Assembly (NCBI GenBank): GCA_026770025.1
Contig: JAMXDE010000050.1
Coordinates: 310,001 to 374,000 of the forward strand
Direction of reading: 5' to 3'
Length of the DNA stretch: 64,000 nucleotides
Source of the DNA: Craspedostauros australis
Taxonomy: Eukaryota > Bacillariophyta > Bacillariophyceae > Mastogloiales > Achnanthaceae
Part shown: positions 39,266-49,870 of the stretch, piece by piece
Position numbering within the stretch: position 1 is the stretch's first letter
Layout: each line of letters starts with the position of its first letter
Notes under the pieces: generated by a model
What the model saw: the letters and a program-made list of their open reading frames with translations, nothing else
Databases searched by the model: none
What the model was told of the DNA's origin: nothing
Position numbers and translations under genes: made by a program

Positions 39266-41071
39266 ATGTCATCCCAACAAGGAGACCAGCATGCGCTGAC
39301 GAGCAGAGACGCGGAGCTGGCGGCGCTGCAATCGAAGGTGCGGTCTCTGACCAACCAGCTGGAGGCGGCGCAGCATGCCAGCAAGAGCGTGGGCAACAAA
39401 CGCAGGCAGATGTCGCCGCACGCCGTGCACATCCAGCAGGTGAAGGGGGGACGCGGCAAGCGCCCCGTTCTGCGCGCCGAACGCGAGCGGATGGGCCGCA
39501 ACGCCAGCATCAGCACGCAGCAGGTCATGGCCTCCCTGCCGCCCGTGGAGAGCGCGTACGCCACGCACCCCGTGGCCCTGCGCATCCTGGACATGTTCCA
39601 GCGCCCGTCGGCGCACATCGACTACCTCAACAGCCACCAGTTCGCCAAGGACCTCTTCAAGCTCTGCCAGAAGGTGCGCCACGTGCTGGAGCGCGAGCCA
39701 AGGGTGGTCTTCCTGCAGAGCCCCGCCTACATCTTCGGCGACATCCACGGCAACCTCGAGGACCTGCACTTCTTCTCCGACAACATCTGGAGGCTCGGCA
39801 TGTCGCTCACGGCCGGCAACTTCCTCTTCCTGGGCGACTACGTCGACCGCGGCATGTCCTGCCTCGAGGTCACCGCCTACCTGCTCGCCATGAAGCTGCA
39901 GCTGCCCAACAAGGTGTTCCTCCTGCGCGGCAACCACGAGACGCGCGACGTCAACGGCTGGGAGGAGCACTACGCGGAGCGCTCCTTCATCTTCCAGTGT
40001 CGCAATCGATTCGGCGATGACATCGGCTACAGGATCTGGGAGGCCTGCAACCAGGTCTTCGACAGGCTGCCGCTCGCGGGCGTCGTCGACCAGGACATCT
40101 TCTGCGTCCACGGCGGCATACCGCGCTCCGTCGCCATGGACTCCACGCGCATCCAGGACATCCTCAACGTACCCAAGGTCGCCGGCATCAACCCGCCCTA
40201 CGAGCACGAGGACGACGCCTGCCAGCAGGTGGCGTCCGACTGCATCTGGAGCGACCCGGCCTCCGAGGATCAGGAGCGCTACTCCGTCGATCCCGACACG
40301 GGCTTCGGCGAGTCCCTGCGCGGTGGCGGAGCCATCTGCTTCGGCAACAAGGCCGTCACCGACTTCCTGCAGCAGCAGGGATACTCATACATCATGCGCG
40401 CCCACGAGGCCCACGCCGAGGGTGTCGCCGTCAGCAAGGGCGCGCGCGTCTTCACCGTCTTCTCCACCTCCAAGGATCACAACCAGGGATCGCAGGCCCT
40501 CGCGGGATGCATCCTGGTCGACGGCGAGAAGCTGCAGGTCATCAACCGCAGCCCCGCCTACAAGAACCAGTACGTGCACCGTCGCGACTCCCTCAGTCTG
40601 CGCTCCCTCTCCGACAACGAAATCGCCAAACGAATCAAGCTGGGACTCGTCACGCCCGACCCCAACGAGTCCGACAGCGACGACGAGGAGGAATGGAACG
40701 ACTTTGACTCCTCCAGCGAATCGGAGGACGACAACGACGGCAACTACGTCATCTCGCAGCACCGCCGTTCCTCCATCAACCTGCAATCCATGGCCGAGAA
40801 CTACCACGACGTTGCGGCGGCCGGCAACGACTCCTACGCCAGCGCGACGGATCAGGACGGCGATGCCCACATGACCGGCGGTGTCATTTCCAATTTGCCG
40901 CCAACCAACGCCCCACCGCGCACGCGTGTACACAGCACATCGTCATCGTCGGCACCGCTGCGATCGACCTCCTTGCTGTCCGTCAGCGAAGTGCAGAACG
41001 AAGAGACGGATGACGATGATGAGACCTCCACGGTCGATGGCAATGCTGATGTGGATCTGAGAGGCAGATAG
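39266..41071 (+). CDS. PPP-family serine/threonine phosphatase
   Basis: An intronless frame of 601 residues. Residues 10-40 form a short coiled coil. The PPP catalytic core holds every metal-binding signature in order: '[11 protein letters not shown]' near 153, 'GDYVDRG' near 190, '[16 protein letters not shown]' near 220 and 'VHGGIP' near 280, then '[14 protein letters not shown]' near 375. The last 150 residues are acidic, Ser-rich and likely regulatory ('[13 protein letters not shown]'). The best fit is a PP1/PP2A-like PPP outside the classical classes. Codon third positions from about 39400 to 40650 are almost all G or C, unlike neighbouring genes, which also opens long antisense frames. 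No targeting signal was seen. Confidence 0.9.
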   Translation: MSSQQGDQHALTSRDAELAALQSKVRSLTNQLEAAQHASKSVGNKRRQMSPHAVHIQQVKGGRGKRPVLRAERERMGRNASISTQQVMASLPPVESAYATHPVALRILDMFQRPSAHIDYLNSHQFAKDLFKLCQKVRHVLEREPRVVFLQSPAYIFGDIHGNLEDLHFFSDNIWRLGMSLTAGNFLFLGDYVDRGMSCLEVTAYLLAMKLQLPNKVFLLRGNHETRDVNGWEEHYAERSFIFQCRNRFGDDIGYRIWEACNQVFDRLPLAGVVDQDIFCVHGGIPRSVAMDSTRIQDILNVPKVAGINPPYEHEDDACQQVASDCIWSDPASEDQERYSVDPDTGFGESLRGGGAICFGNKAVTDFLQQQGYSYIMRAHEAHAEGVAVSKGARVFTVFSTSKDHNQGSQALAGCILVDGEKLQVINRSPAYKNQYVHRRDSLSLRSLSDNEIAKRIKLGLVTPDPNESDSDDEEEWNDFDSSSESEDDNDGNYVISQHRRSSINLQSMAENYHDVAAAGNDSYASATDQDGDAHMTGGVISNLPPTNAPPRTRVHSTSSSSAPLRSTSLLSVSEVQNEETDDDDETSTVDGNADVDLRGR

Positions 41072-41606
41072 ACGTGTTTGGCTTGTGTGCAGCGTGCGAT
41101 CGTGCGTGAACAGGAAAGTCTACTCTCCTGTACATCTGCTCACGTATGATGAAGTATCCAACCGTCTCGCAACGCATTCAAGCGCCCATGGCCCAACGCA
41201 GCTCTGATACCGTCCTGTTATACTCTGCCATAGCACGAGTAGTTACCATCGATCAATCAATTAAGATGAGAGTTTTCAGCAAATCCAATGAGCCCCAGCA
41301 TCAATTGCTCCTTTTCTCCCAAAGAAAACCAATGTGCATGATGTGCTCGTTTCGCGAATGCTCCCTACGCGCGCTTCTTCTTCCATTTGAGTCAGATTCT
41401 ATGGAGGATGGCAGTGCATGCTCGAAGAACTTGGAGCAAACTCATGCACATACAAATGCACGCGATTATGATAGTGGCTACTGTATCGGTAGGGTAGGGT
41501 ATTGGATAGAGCTGTTCTTAGTTCTCTGCGCCTGACTTTACAGGGAGCAGCGCTGCTGCCTACCTACGTGTCGTTCGGGATCGAGGTCCGTACTCATGGT
41601 CTGTAT
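41072..41606. other. Convergent intergenic region
   Basis: 3'UTRs of the phosphatase and isocitrate dehydrogenase genes. No gene was recognised. Confidence 0.5.
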
Positions 41607-44238
41607 TCATGGTCCGAATTCACTCATGATCTTGCTGAGTGTTGGCGATGGATTCATGGCCGTCGCCACCCTGTCGGAATCCATCAGATAGTAACCGCCA
41701 AGGTCCACGGGTTCGCCCTGGCAAGTCTTGAATTCTTCGATAATGTCAGACCGTGCTTCCGAGAGCTTGTCGAACAAGGGCTGGTAGGTGGGGTCCTGCT
41801 GCGACAGCACATCTGCCCAGTACAGCGTGACGTAGAAGCTGGTTGCGCGGTTGTCGATCTGGTTCACGGCGCGGGATGGGCTGCGACGGTTCTTCAGGAT
41901 GCGACCGACGGCCTCGTTGAGGCACTCGCCGAGCATCGTAGCCTTTGGATTTCCCGATGTCTTGCCAAGATTCTCGAACGCGACAGCAAGCGCCAAGTAC
42001 TCGCCCAGACTGTCCCATCGCAAGTGACCTTCCTTGACGAATTGCTCCACGTGCTTCGGAGCAGATCCGCCGGCGCCGGTTTCGTACAGCCCGCCACCGG
42101 CCAAGAGCGGGACGATGGAGAGCATCTTGGCGGATGTGCCGAGCTCGAGGATGGGGAAGAGATCGGTGAGGTAGTCGCGCAGCACGTTGCCCGTGACGGA
42201 GATGGTGTCCTTGCCTTCGGTGGCACGTTCCATGCTGACGCGCATGGCGTCGACTGGACGCATGATGCTGATGTCCACGCCAGACAGGTCGTGGTCCTTG
42301 AGGTACGTGTTGACCTTCTCGATGAGAGATGCGTCGTGAGCGCGGTTCTTGTCGAGCCAGAAGATGGCACGGTCCCCAGTCTGCCGGGCACGCGAAACCG
42401 CCAATCTGACCCAATCGCGGATGGGCTCATCCTTGGTCTGGCACATTCTCCAGATGTCGCCCTTGCCGACGCTGTGAGTGAAGTACACCTCGTCAGTGTT
42501 CTTGTCCCTCACCGTGACGGTTCCAGCCTCCTCCATCTCGAAGGTCTTGTCGTGAGAGCCGTACTCCTCGGCCTTTCGGGCCATGAGACCGACGTTGGCG
42601 ACATTGCCCATGGTGGCAACGTCGAACTGGCCGTTGGTCTTGACATAGTTGATGACCTCCTGGTAGATCGTGGCGTAGGAGCGATCGGGGATGATGCACT
42701 TGCAGTCCTCCAGCTCGTTGAGCTTGTTCCACATCTTGCCCGAGTCGCGGATGACGACCGGCATGGATGCGTCGATGATGATGTCGTTGGGGGCATGCAG
42801 GTTGGTGATGCCCTTGTCGCTGTTGACCATGGCGAGCCACGGTCGTGTCTCGTAGCAGGCATCGAAGTCTGCCAGGATCTCCTTCGCCTTTTCACCGTCG
42901 CACTTCTTGCTGACGCGTTCGAAGACGCTGGCAAGACCCTGGTTGGGATTTGCGCCAATTTCTTCCAGCGTGTCGCCGTGCTTCTCGAAGGCGTCCTTGA
43001 AGAAGACGCGGATACAGTGCCCGAACATGATGGGATCGCTGACCTTCATCATGGTCGCCTTCAGGTGCAAGCTGAGAAGGAGCTCGGTCTCGCCTGCGTC
43101 GGTGATTTCGTTCTCAAAGAACTTGCATAGCTCCGTGATGGAGATGCTGCCTGCGTCGATGACTTCGTCCTTCTCCAGCACGACGCTCTCCTTGAGGACC
43201 TGGGGTGGTTCGCCCTTCGTTCCTTTTGGTGTGAATTCGATGGCAACGTCGGTCGCCTCCTTCATCGTCGCAGATTGCTCCGATCCGTAGAAGTCTCCCT
43301 TCGTCATGTGCGCAACGTGGGTGCGAGATGCCTTGGACCAAATGCCGAGACGATGCGGGTTCTTTTGGGCGTAGGCCTTGACGGGCTTTGCCACGCGACG
43401 ATCGGAGTTGCCCTCTCGCAGCACGGGGTTGACGGCGGATCCCATGACGGTCTGGTACTTCGCCTGGATCTCCGCCTCCTCTTCCGTCTTTGGTTCCTTG
43501 GGGAAGAGCGGCACGTCGTAGCCCTTGCCGCGCAGTTCTGCGATGCAGTCCTGCAGCTGGTTCAATGGCGCGGAAATGTTGGGCAGCTTGATGATATTGG
43601 CATCCGGGGTCTTGGACAAGTCACCAAGGTAAGCGAGGTTATCAGGAACGCGCTGCGATTCCTTCAAGGACTCTGGGAACAGCGCGAGCACGCGTCCCGC
43701 CAAGCTGATGTCACATGGCACAATGTCGATGTTTGCTGCTGCTCCAAACTGGATTGTGGTGTGTGAGTATGTGGATGAGTATGTGAGTGAGTGTGTGAGT
43801 GTGTGTGTGAGTGGGGAAGCAAGTGAGCATGATCAATAGCTTCTTGATTGCAGCGCGACTGCACGTGCAGAAGAACACAGATCATTCCCGAAGCAACATA
43901 GAGTAACCATTGGTCCATCCCATTCCATTCCATTCCATTCCAATCAATCAATCTATCTGTTCAACTCCGTGCTATAATATTATACAACACAGCGCAAAAC
44001 ATACCTTGGACACGATGGGATAGAGACAGTAGGTCGCCAACGCCGGTGCTTCATCGGTTTCGGTGTAAATGATGGATCCCTGCGCATTGGCAGCAGGAAT
44101 ATGAACATGATTCGACGTGGGCGGTTCCGGCATGGCGATGTCCGTGGAGAATCGCGCCACGAGCGGCGATGGTCCACGTGCCGACAAGCGGTTGACGGAC
44201 CGCATCAGGAAGGGCGACGCGATGGCTTTGCGCAACAT
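41607..44238 (-). CDS. Monomeric-type isocitrate dehydrogenase, mitochondrial
   Basis: Two exons, 44238-44005 and 43748-41607 (GTATGT donor, CCAG acceptor, phase 0), give 791 residues. The first 35 residues are a basic presequence ([20 protein letters not shown]). The enzyme body follows the bacterial monomeric IDH from start to end: '[20 protein letters not shown]', '[14 protein letters not shown]', '[20 protein letters not shown]', 'GFACP'-free core with '[20 protein letters not shown]'. It oxidises isocitrate to 2-oxoglutarate. This class is usually NADP-dependent in bacteria, while some algal members use NAD; cofactor choice cannot be read safely here. The type is unrelated in size to the usual dimeric or oligomeric eukaryotic IDH and is known from diatoms and other algae. 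The intron holds (TGTGAG)n and (CATTC)n repeats. Confidence 0.93.
43756..43813. repeat. GTGA-type microsatellite in the IDH intron
   Basis: Imperfect GTGT/GTGA/GTAT repeats adjoining the 3' splice site of the IDH intron (minus strand). Confidence 0.8.
43917..43941. repeat. (CATTC)n microsatellite in the IDH intron
   Basis: About five tandem CATTC units. Confidence 0.85.
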
Positions 44239-45851
44239 GGTGAGGACGATCTTGGTGGATACTGTTGTTTTGTGTTGATGCTATCTGCGGCACTCTGCGT
44301 TGTGTGTGGATTTGTGGATCCGGTGATGGGATGTGATGCGAATCCACCGATCGCTGCTCTCTCTCTCTCTTGTTCCTGTGGTGGATCTGTGGTGTCTCTC
44401 TGTTGTGGTCGGTGCGTGGCGTTTTCACCCAAACTGATGGATTGCATTCTCTTTTCTTGGTCATGTGCCACGCGCCGAACATGTTCCCCACTGGTCTGTA
44501 ACTAAGGTCATCGTGTCCCAACAGATGCCCAACTGCACCTTGCATCAAGATGCGATCAAATACTTGATTAGTCCTTATGTTGCTGTCGATTCCGCCGATC
44601 AAGTGTACGTAACAAGATTGGACTTGAGCCAAGTCCCGATCTGAAAATGGCTTGAGCAAAGAACACAATCGTTGATGACCGACTGACGCGATGACACAGA
44701 GTTCAATCTTGCCAAATTCACGAAACGCGCAAGAACACGAAGGAAATGGCAACAACGCAAAGTTCTGGCGATGTGTCGGAAGCAGTTGCCAACCGCGTGG
44801 GCGGGAAAGTGACATGACACAAAGTGCGCCAGAGAGGTTGCTCCCTCCAGAACATGGGAGACCTGCGTTGTTTTCGTCGAACCGGTCTGCGGCGCAATTG
44901 GTGGAGGGTTCGGTGGGGCTGGATGTCGTACGAATCCGATCTGCGCGTTCATGCGGAGATGGTGTGACAACACATGATGGGAAGAGGTGAATTGACGTGA
45001 CGTTGGTGTGTGGCAATGGGGAAGAACATGAAACCGACAGAATTGGCGGAGGCTTTGGATTTGATCGATCGTCTCACAAAACCGAGAGTCAGTTCCTGCG
45101 TGTGCGAGCTATCCGTTTGTTGGTCAAATCGTGAGTGTTCATGTTTTCTTGGTGTGCAACAGTGGCAGCCATGTGGGCTGTGTATGAGCATGGAGCAAGC
45201 GTATGCGGATGCGGAATGAGATGGTGATGGTGTCGCCGCTGCCGTGATCGCATGACTGTCGAGAGCAGGAGCAGGAACAAGAGGAAGCAACAAGAACAAG
45301 AGCAGCAAAGGAAGAATCGGGGTTGGCATTCGATTTGGACGACTTCGCAAGTGACGGCGGTTCTTGATGGTGGTATCATGGCGGCATCATGGTCATGGCA
45401 GTGCCTTCGACTTGACAACCCTCGCCGCAGCGCAGCACCCACGAATACGAACGCAACAATGCGAAGTCTACTTTGATGGAGGCGCAGACCACACATTATT
45501 TATCGCCGATGACGACGACCACATTGCTGGACCTCTCTATCTATCTATCTATCTATCCATCTCTATCTATGCTTCCGACCTGACACACGACTTGCATCCT
45601 TCTCTGCAAAGGCCGACCATCATTCTCACACACATTCGTCCAATCATTTCTTCATCCTCTTTGCCATCCGTCCACTTGTTCACGCCTGCACCAATTCTCT
45701 CCACTTTCCTTGAATGTTCCTCTTGGAATTCTCGTACTTTCATTGTTGCAGGTGGCCTCCACTGCGGTCGCACATGATATAATTTCATATTAGACAATAC
45801 TTCCCGAGCACTTCAGTCGCAACGATATCCACGAGAAACACAAACGCAGCA
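44239..45851. other. Divergent intergenic region, 1.6 kb
   Basis: The region lies between IDH (-) and the RING gene (+). It contains overlapping TGACGT cores near 44994-45005 and a CTAT microsatellite at 45535-45566. Short frames on both strands show nothing recognisable. Confidence 0.45.
45535..45566. repeat. (CTAT)n microsatellite
   Basis: Six to seven CTAT units with one variant. Confidence 0.85.
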
Positions 45852-47646
45852 ATGAAACAGACAATGATGAGTTACTTGGTCAAGGCGTGCTGCATGGCGG
45901 CGCTCATGGCGTCATTCGCGATGGATGTCGCGACGGCAGCCACAGCATCGCAGCCATCCCGCCATCTCCGTCATCTCCAAGACGGAACCAGCGACTCCGG
46001 CGACTCCGGCCAAACACCGGACCCGATCGACGAGAACCGAGGAGACGGATCCTTCGAGGATATCGACCTCATGAACATCCTGTACTACTTCCTCAGCGGT
46101 TCGGTCGTCGTCGTAGCCATCGTCACCAGCACGTACATCCTCGCCAACATCATGGACAAGTATTGCAACTGCTTCGGGGACGACCTTGCCTTGTCCGGCG
46201 AGGAGATGGAGTTCCGTCTCACATCCAGTCAGTTGGCTCGCAAGGCGGGTCTGTCCACCATCAAGCCGGAGGAGCGCGTCCAAGTCTTGCAAAAATTCTT
46301 CACGGCGGCCGCCAAGACTTACGAAGGTGCGCCTCCATCTGCTGATGCTAAAGACTCCAGCAAGGCAGCTGACGAGGATGCATTGGATCAAAAGCCAAAG
46401 GCCACCGCAAGCCGTCGACGATTGACCCAACGTCGCAACTCTAGCAACGCTAGTTCGCGACACATCATCGACAGGATCAACAGCAGCCGATCATTGAACG
46501 TCAAAGCCGCGGCCACCCAAGAGGTGGAGCTCACGGAGATTAACAAGGCAGCGGCCACGGAGGAAGACGTGGAAGCGCAAACAAACACCGAGGAGCCCGC
46601 CCCAGTGCAAAAGCAACCATCGCAACGTCAATTGGATAAAGAGCTTGAAGAGTTAGCGGATATGGAACACGTTGATGGCACCTGTGCCATCTGCCTCACG
46701 GAATACGGTACGTCGTCGTCGTTGTTGCCGTCGTTGTTGTTGTTGTTGTTTTCATGAGATTGCAATTGCTTTCACGACCAACACTGTGTTTGAACTGCTG
46801 AGCTTTGTCTTCACTCATATGGCTGTCACATTGCTTCGTGCGCTTCCACATACATGCCATCCTTGCCTCCAACACATGGCATCGCGTCATATTTCATCGA
46901 ACGCATTTGCCACCACAGAACACGGTGAGAAGATCATGTCGGGAACAACCTGCGAGCACATGTTCCACTTTAATTGCTGTATGGAATGGATGACCAAGGG
47001 ACATGATCATTGCCCCTTCTGCCGCAAGTTCATGATCCAACCCGACCAATTCCGTGAGGAGGCGGTGGTGACCCTGGGAGCGAAGCGGGTCGAACGGTTG
47101 AGGCGTCTCGATCACTTCGCTGGTGCCCAATCTGCCGTCGAGGCACGCATACAAGAGCAAGTGGCGGCGCGATCTGCACAGCAAGCTGAAGAACCTGCGA
47201 ACGAAGAAGACGAAGAGACGGCCGCAGCGGCGGTCACTGAAGAAGCACCTGCATCAGAGTCGCCAGCGCCTGAGGAGGAGTCTCCTGCCAATCAAGACAC
47301 CAATTCTGACAGGGAATCAACGGAAGATGATGCCGCGGAAACAAAGGCGCAAGATGACGCCAGCGCTGAAGCAGAAACCAAGGAGGGTGCGGGCGAGAAG
47401 GAATCAACGGAAGTCAACGACACACAAGAACAAGATGATTCTGAAGCTGAAACCAAGGATGGCGCGAGCGAGAAGGAGTCGACGGAAGTCAACGACACAC
47501 AAGAACAAGATGGTGCTGAAGCTGACGCCGAATCCGATGGCGAAAAGCAGGAGCAAACCGAGCGCGATGAAAGCAACAAGGATGAAGCCACGCAGAGCGA
47601 TCAGACCGATGTGGACGCAAAGGGCGACAAGGCATCATCCGGCTAG
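45852..47646 (+). CDS. Membrane-anchored RING-H2 E3 ubiquitin ligase
   Basis: Two exons (45852-46707 and 46919-47646; GTACGT donor, CCACAG acceptor, phase 1) give 527 residues. A signal peptide (residues 1-30) and one membrane span at about 75-97 ('MNILYYFLSGSVVVVAIVTS') put the RING on the cytosolic side. The intron splits the RING: exon 1 ends with 'CAICLTEY' and exon 2 continues 'CEHMFHFNCCMEWM' and 'HCPFCRKF', completing the C3H2C3 ligand set. The C-terminal 180 residues are highly acidic with a duplicated 'EKESTEVNDTQEQD' block. RING-H2 proteins of this layout recruit E2 enzymes at endomembranes. Substrates are unknown. The intron begins with a (GTC/GTT)n run. Confidence 0.87.
46711..46751. 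repeat. (GTC/GTT)n repeat at a 5' splice site
   Basis: Trinucleotide repeat starting three bases inside the RING gene intron. Confidence 0.8.
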
Positions 47647-47859
47647 GTTTCGACCGCATCCCCAACGCAGAATCCCAACGAATCGCCGCCAACTGAGTGC
47701 CAACAGAAGCCCAATACGTGTACATTTTCAGCAAGTATAGTATGATGTGAATAGTATGTCATGTTACCTCTCTCCGAGTACGTATGGCCTGCAAATCTGT
47801 TTCCCATTCCCTATTCGAATGGGAACCGCAGGGATGTGGAGAGTTCGCCCCATCTCGAA

Positions 47860-49446
47860 TCACGTCAACAGGACGTACAGCGATGAGATCCAACAAGCCA
47901 CCAACCCTACTGCGCAAACCGTGGAGGTCACCATAAGCGGCATGAATTCCAAACCATTCCGAATGGTAACGAATTCCAACATGATGATCACCAAACAGGC
48001 GACACACGTCGACAGGAGTTGAAGCATGCGTCCTGCTCTCGAGACTGACAAAGTGATGGTCGACATCACCATGTACGTCACGAATGAGGATAACTTGAAA
48101 GCCAGTTCGTAGCTGTCGAAAAGCAGCGGAAGCAATCCCACCAGACCCCACAAGGAGACCTGCCAAAATAACAGGTTCATGAATTGTTGTGATGACGATG
48201 TTTCCACCATCGCCGACGATGGCGTCGTCAACAACGCCAATGGGATCATCGCTGTCATAATGGCCTTTTCATGAACATGATATGCCAGCATGAAGGCGCA
48301 CATGGAACAATACACGACCGATTGCAATAGCTTCGTATTGGCCCTGCGTGTTGTCGCATTCTGGATCAATGCAGGCAGCAAGGATACGAACAACAGTCCC
48401 GCGCACACGAGGGGTGGCACATCCGGAAGCTCTTGTATATCTGACGACGACGACCTGCGCTGCACGAAGGTGTATACCTTGTCCGCCAATTGATACAACG
48501 CCCAGACGTTGGCTGCCCAATAATCATGGACCAAACCGCGTTGGAACGGAAACAGCCGTTTCAATATTTGCTCGATTTGCCGCGTGCCGTCCACCCACAC
48601 GAACGGGATCCATGGCACGACGAGCGTGGCAAGTGTGACGATTCCCAGCACCATCAAGTTCGTCCATCGCATGCGACTATCTTGCGTCATGCAGTACTTT
48701 GTCCATAGATGGAGAAAGTACAACGGCGCCAACGGCAAGTACAAGTGCTTGAAATTGAGCAAGGTGGCATACGCAATGGCGCCGCCCAACGGGTAGATGT
48801 TGCAATTGCCGCTGCTGTTGCTGATGTTGCTGTCGCCGTTGTCGTTAGCATGGTGCAATAGCAATCCCAAACTGAACAAGAGTATCCCCAGCATCATTCC
48901 GTTGTATTGAAAATGGATATGGTCCAACCAAAGTAGACCTGGGTTGAAGACGATCAATAGGAATGGCGTCACGCGAAATGACTTGGACAGCGCCGAACAC
49001 GCCACCGCAGCACCGATCCACAGGACGATGTCGCTGATGATCACCGTCGTGCGTTGAAAGACGACGCAATCATCGGATGGTGCGTTGTCAGCATCCGGCA
49101 GCCGTTCGAAGCAACGCTCGCCCTCGCCCATCACGTTTGGCAGATGCGAAAGCATCCACTCAAAGTAGGCGAAATTGGGTGGATAGTCCAACGTGTGCAC
49201 TGTCGTGCCGTTGATATCATCGTAGTACCATTGCGACAACGGAAGTTGCTTCGTCACGGCCAGCCAATTGCGGTGCACATCGAAATCGGTTGATCGGTAG
49301 GTGGGCAACACCAGCAAGATCTTGATGCAGGTGCAAATGACGAAGCAAGGGATGAGGAATCGGATCGGAATCGCGATGCCACTGCTGCGATCGTCGGCGT
49401 GCTTGTCCATCGGAATGGAAGATGGACGATCCGACTCGACGCTCAT
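47860..49446 (-). CDS. ALG8: Dolichyl-P-glucose glucosyltransferase ALG8
   Basis: The intronless product is 528 residues from the ATG at 49446 (557 if the frame starts at 49533). It is a polytopic membrane protein of the ALG6/ALG8 family (GT57). Diagnostic segments are 'STDFDVHRNWLAVTKQLPLS', 'TLDYPPNFAYFEWMLS', 'FPFQRGLVHDYWAANVWALY' and 'AYHVHEKAIMTAMIPL'. The DYPP motif and the 'HDYWAAN' block fit ALG8 better than ALG6. The enzyme adds the second glucose to the lipid-linked N-glycan precursor on the lumenal side of the ER. Both starts leave the first membrane span intact, and I prefer the shorter one because the extra residues are polar and unconserved-looking. Confidence 0.9.
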   Translation of the reverse strand: MSVESDRPSSIPMDKHADDRSSGIAIPIRFLIPCFVICTCIKILLVLPTYRSTDFDVHRNWLAVTKQLPLSQWYYDDINGTTVHTLDYPPNFAYFEWMLSHLPNVMGEGERCFERLPDADNAPSDDCVVFQRTTVIISDIVLWIGAAVACSALSKSFRVTPFLLIVFNPGLLWLDHIHFQYNGMMLGILLFSLGLLLHHANDNGDSNISNSSGNCNIYPLGGAIAYATLLNFKHLYLPLAPLYFLHLWTKYCMTQDSRMRWTNLMVLGIVTLATLVVPWIPFVWVDGTRQIEQILKRLFPFQRGLVHDYWAANVWALYQLADKVYTFVQRRSSSSDIQELPDVPPLVCAGLLFVSLLPALIQNATTRRANTKLLQSVVYCSMCAFMLAYHVHEKAIMTAMIPLALLTTPSSAMVETSSSQQFMNLLFWQVSLWGLVGLLPLLFDSYELAFKLSSFVTYMVMSTITLSVSRAGRMLQLLSTCVACLVIIMLEFVTIRNGLEFMPLMVTSTVCAVGLVACWISSLYVLLT

Positions 49447-49870
49447 CTTTCGCGTGGTTATCGTCCCTTTGATTTTGTCGAAGGCGCTGCTGTTCGATGG
49501 ATTGGGACATGTGGACGCAAAGGATCTTCGCAACGACCTCTCTCCATCTGTTCACCAATACAGCACCCCAGAGAGAGAGGGAAAGATGCGGTTGGGGGCC
49601 TTCTCGGTGCGAAGAACGACTGTGACGGACTTCGAGAAAACGGAATGGTCATTCTTGTTTCTCATCATTCGTGATCGAAACCTCATTCGTGACTTGATAT
49701 CACAACAAAAAACACGTTCGTGGAATGTCATCACACAAGGAACACCAACACATCAACAGAACAAAATCAAGGCGCATGCCGATACAGTGGAGGACGACGC
49801 GTCGGTGGGAGATGCCGAATGAGATCAAGATCGCCATCATCGTCACCACAGTTCAATCCACAGAGAGGGG
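49447..49870. other. Divergent intergenic region
   Basis: Shared promoter region of ALG8 (-) and the CDIN1-like nuclease (+). Nothing else was recognised. Confidence 0.5.

Noticed and set aside
39269-40207. Minus-strand frame of 312 codons opposite the phosphatase
   Set aside because: It is explained by the extreme GC at third positions of the phosphatase gene.
41502-43130. Plus-strand frame of 542 codons opposite IDH
   Set aside because: Antisense shadow of a well-conserved enzyme, with no recognisable domain.
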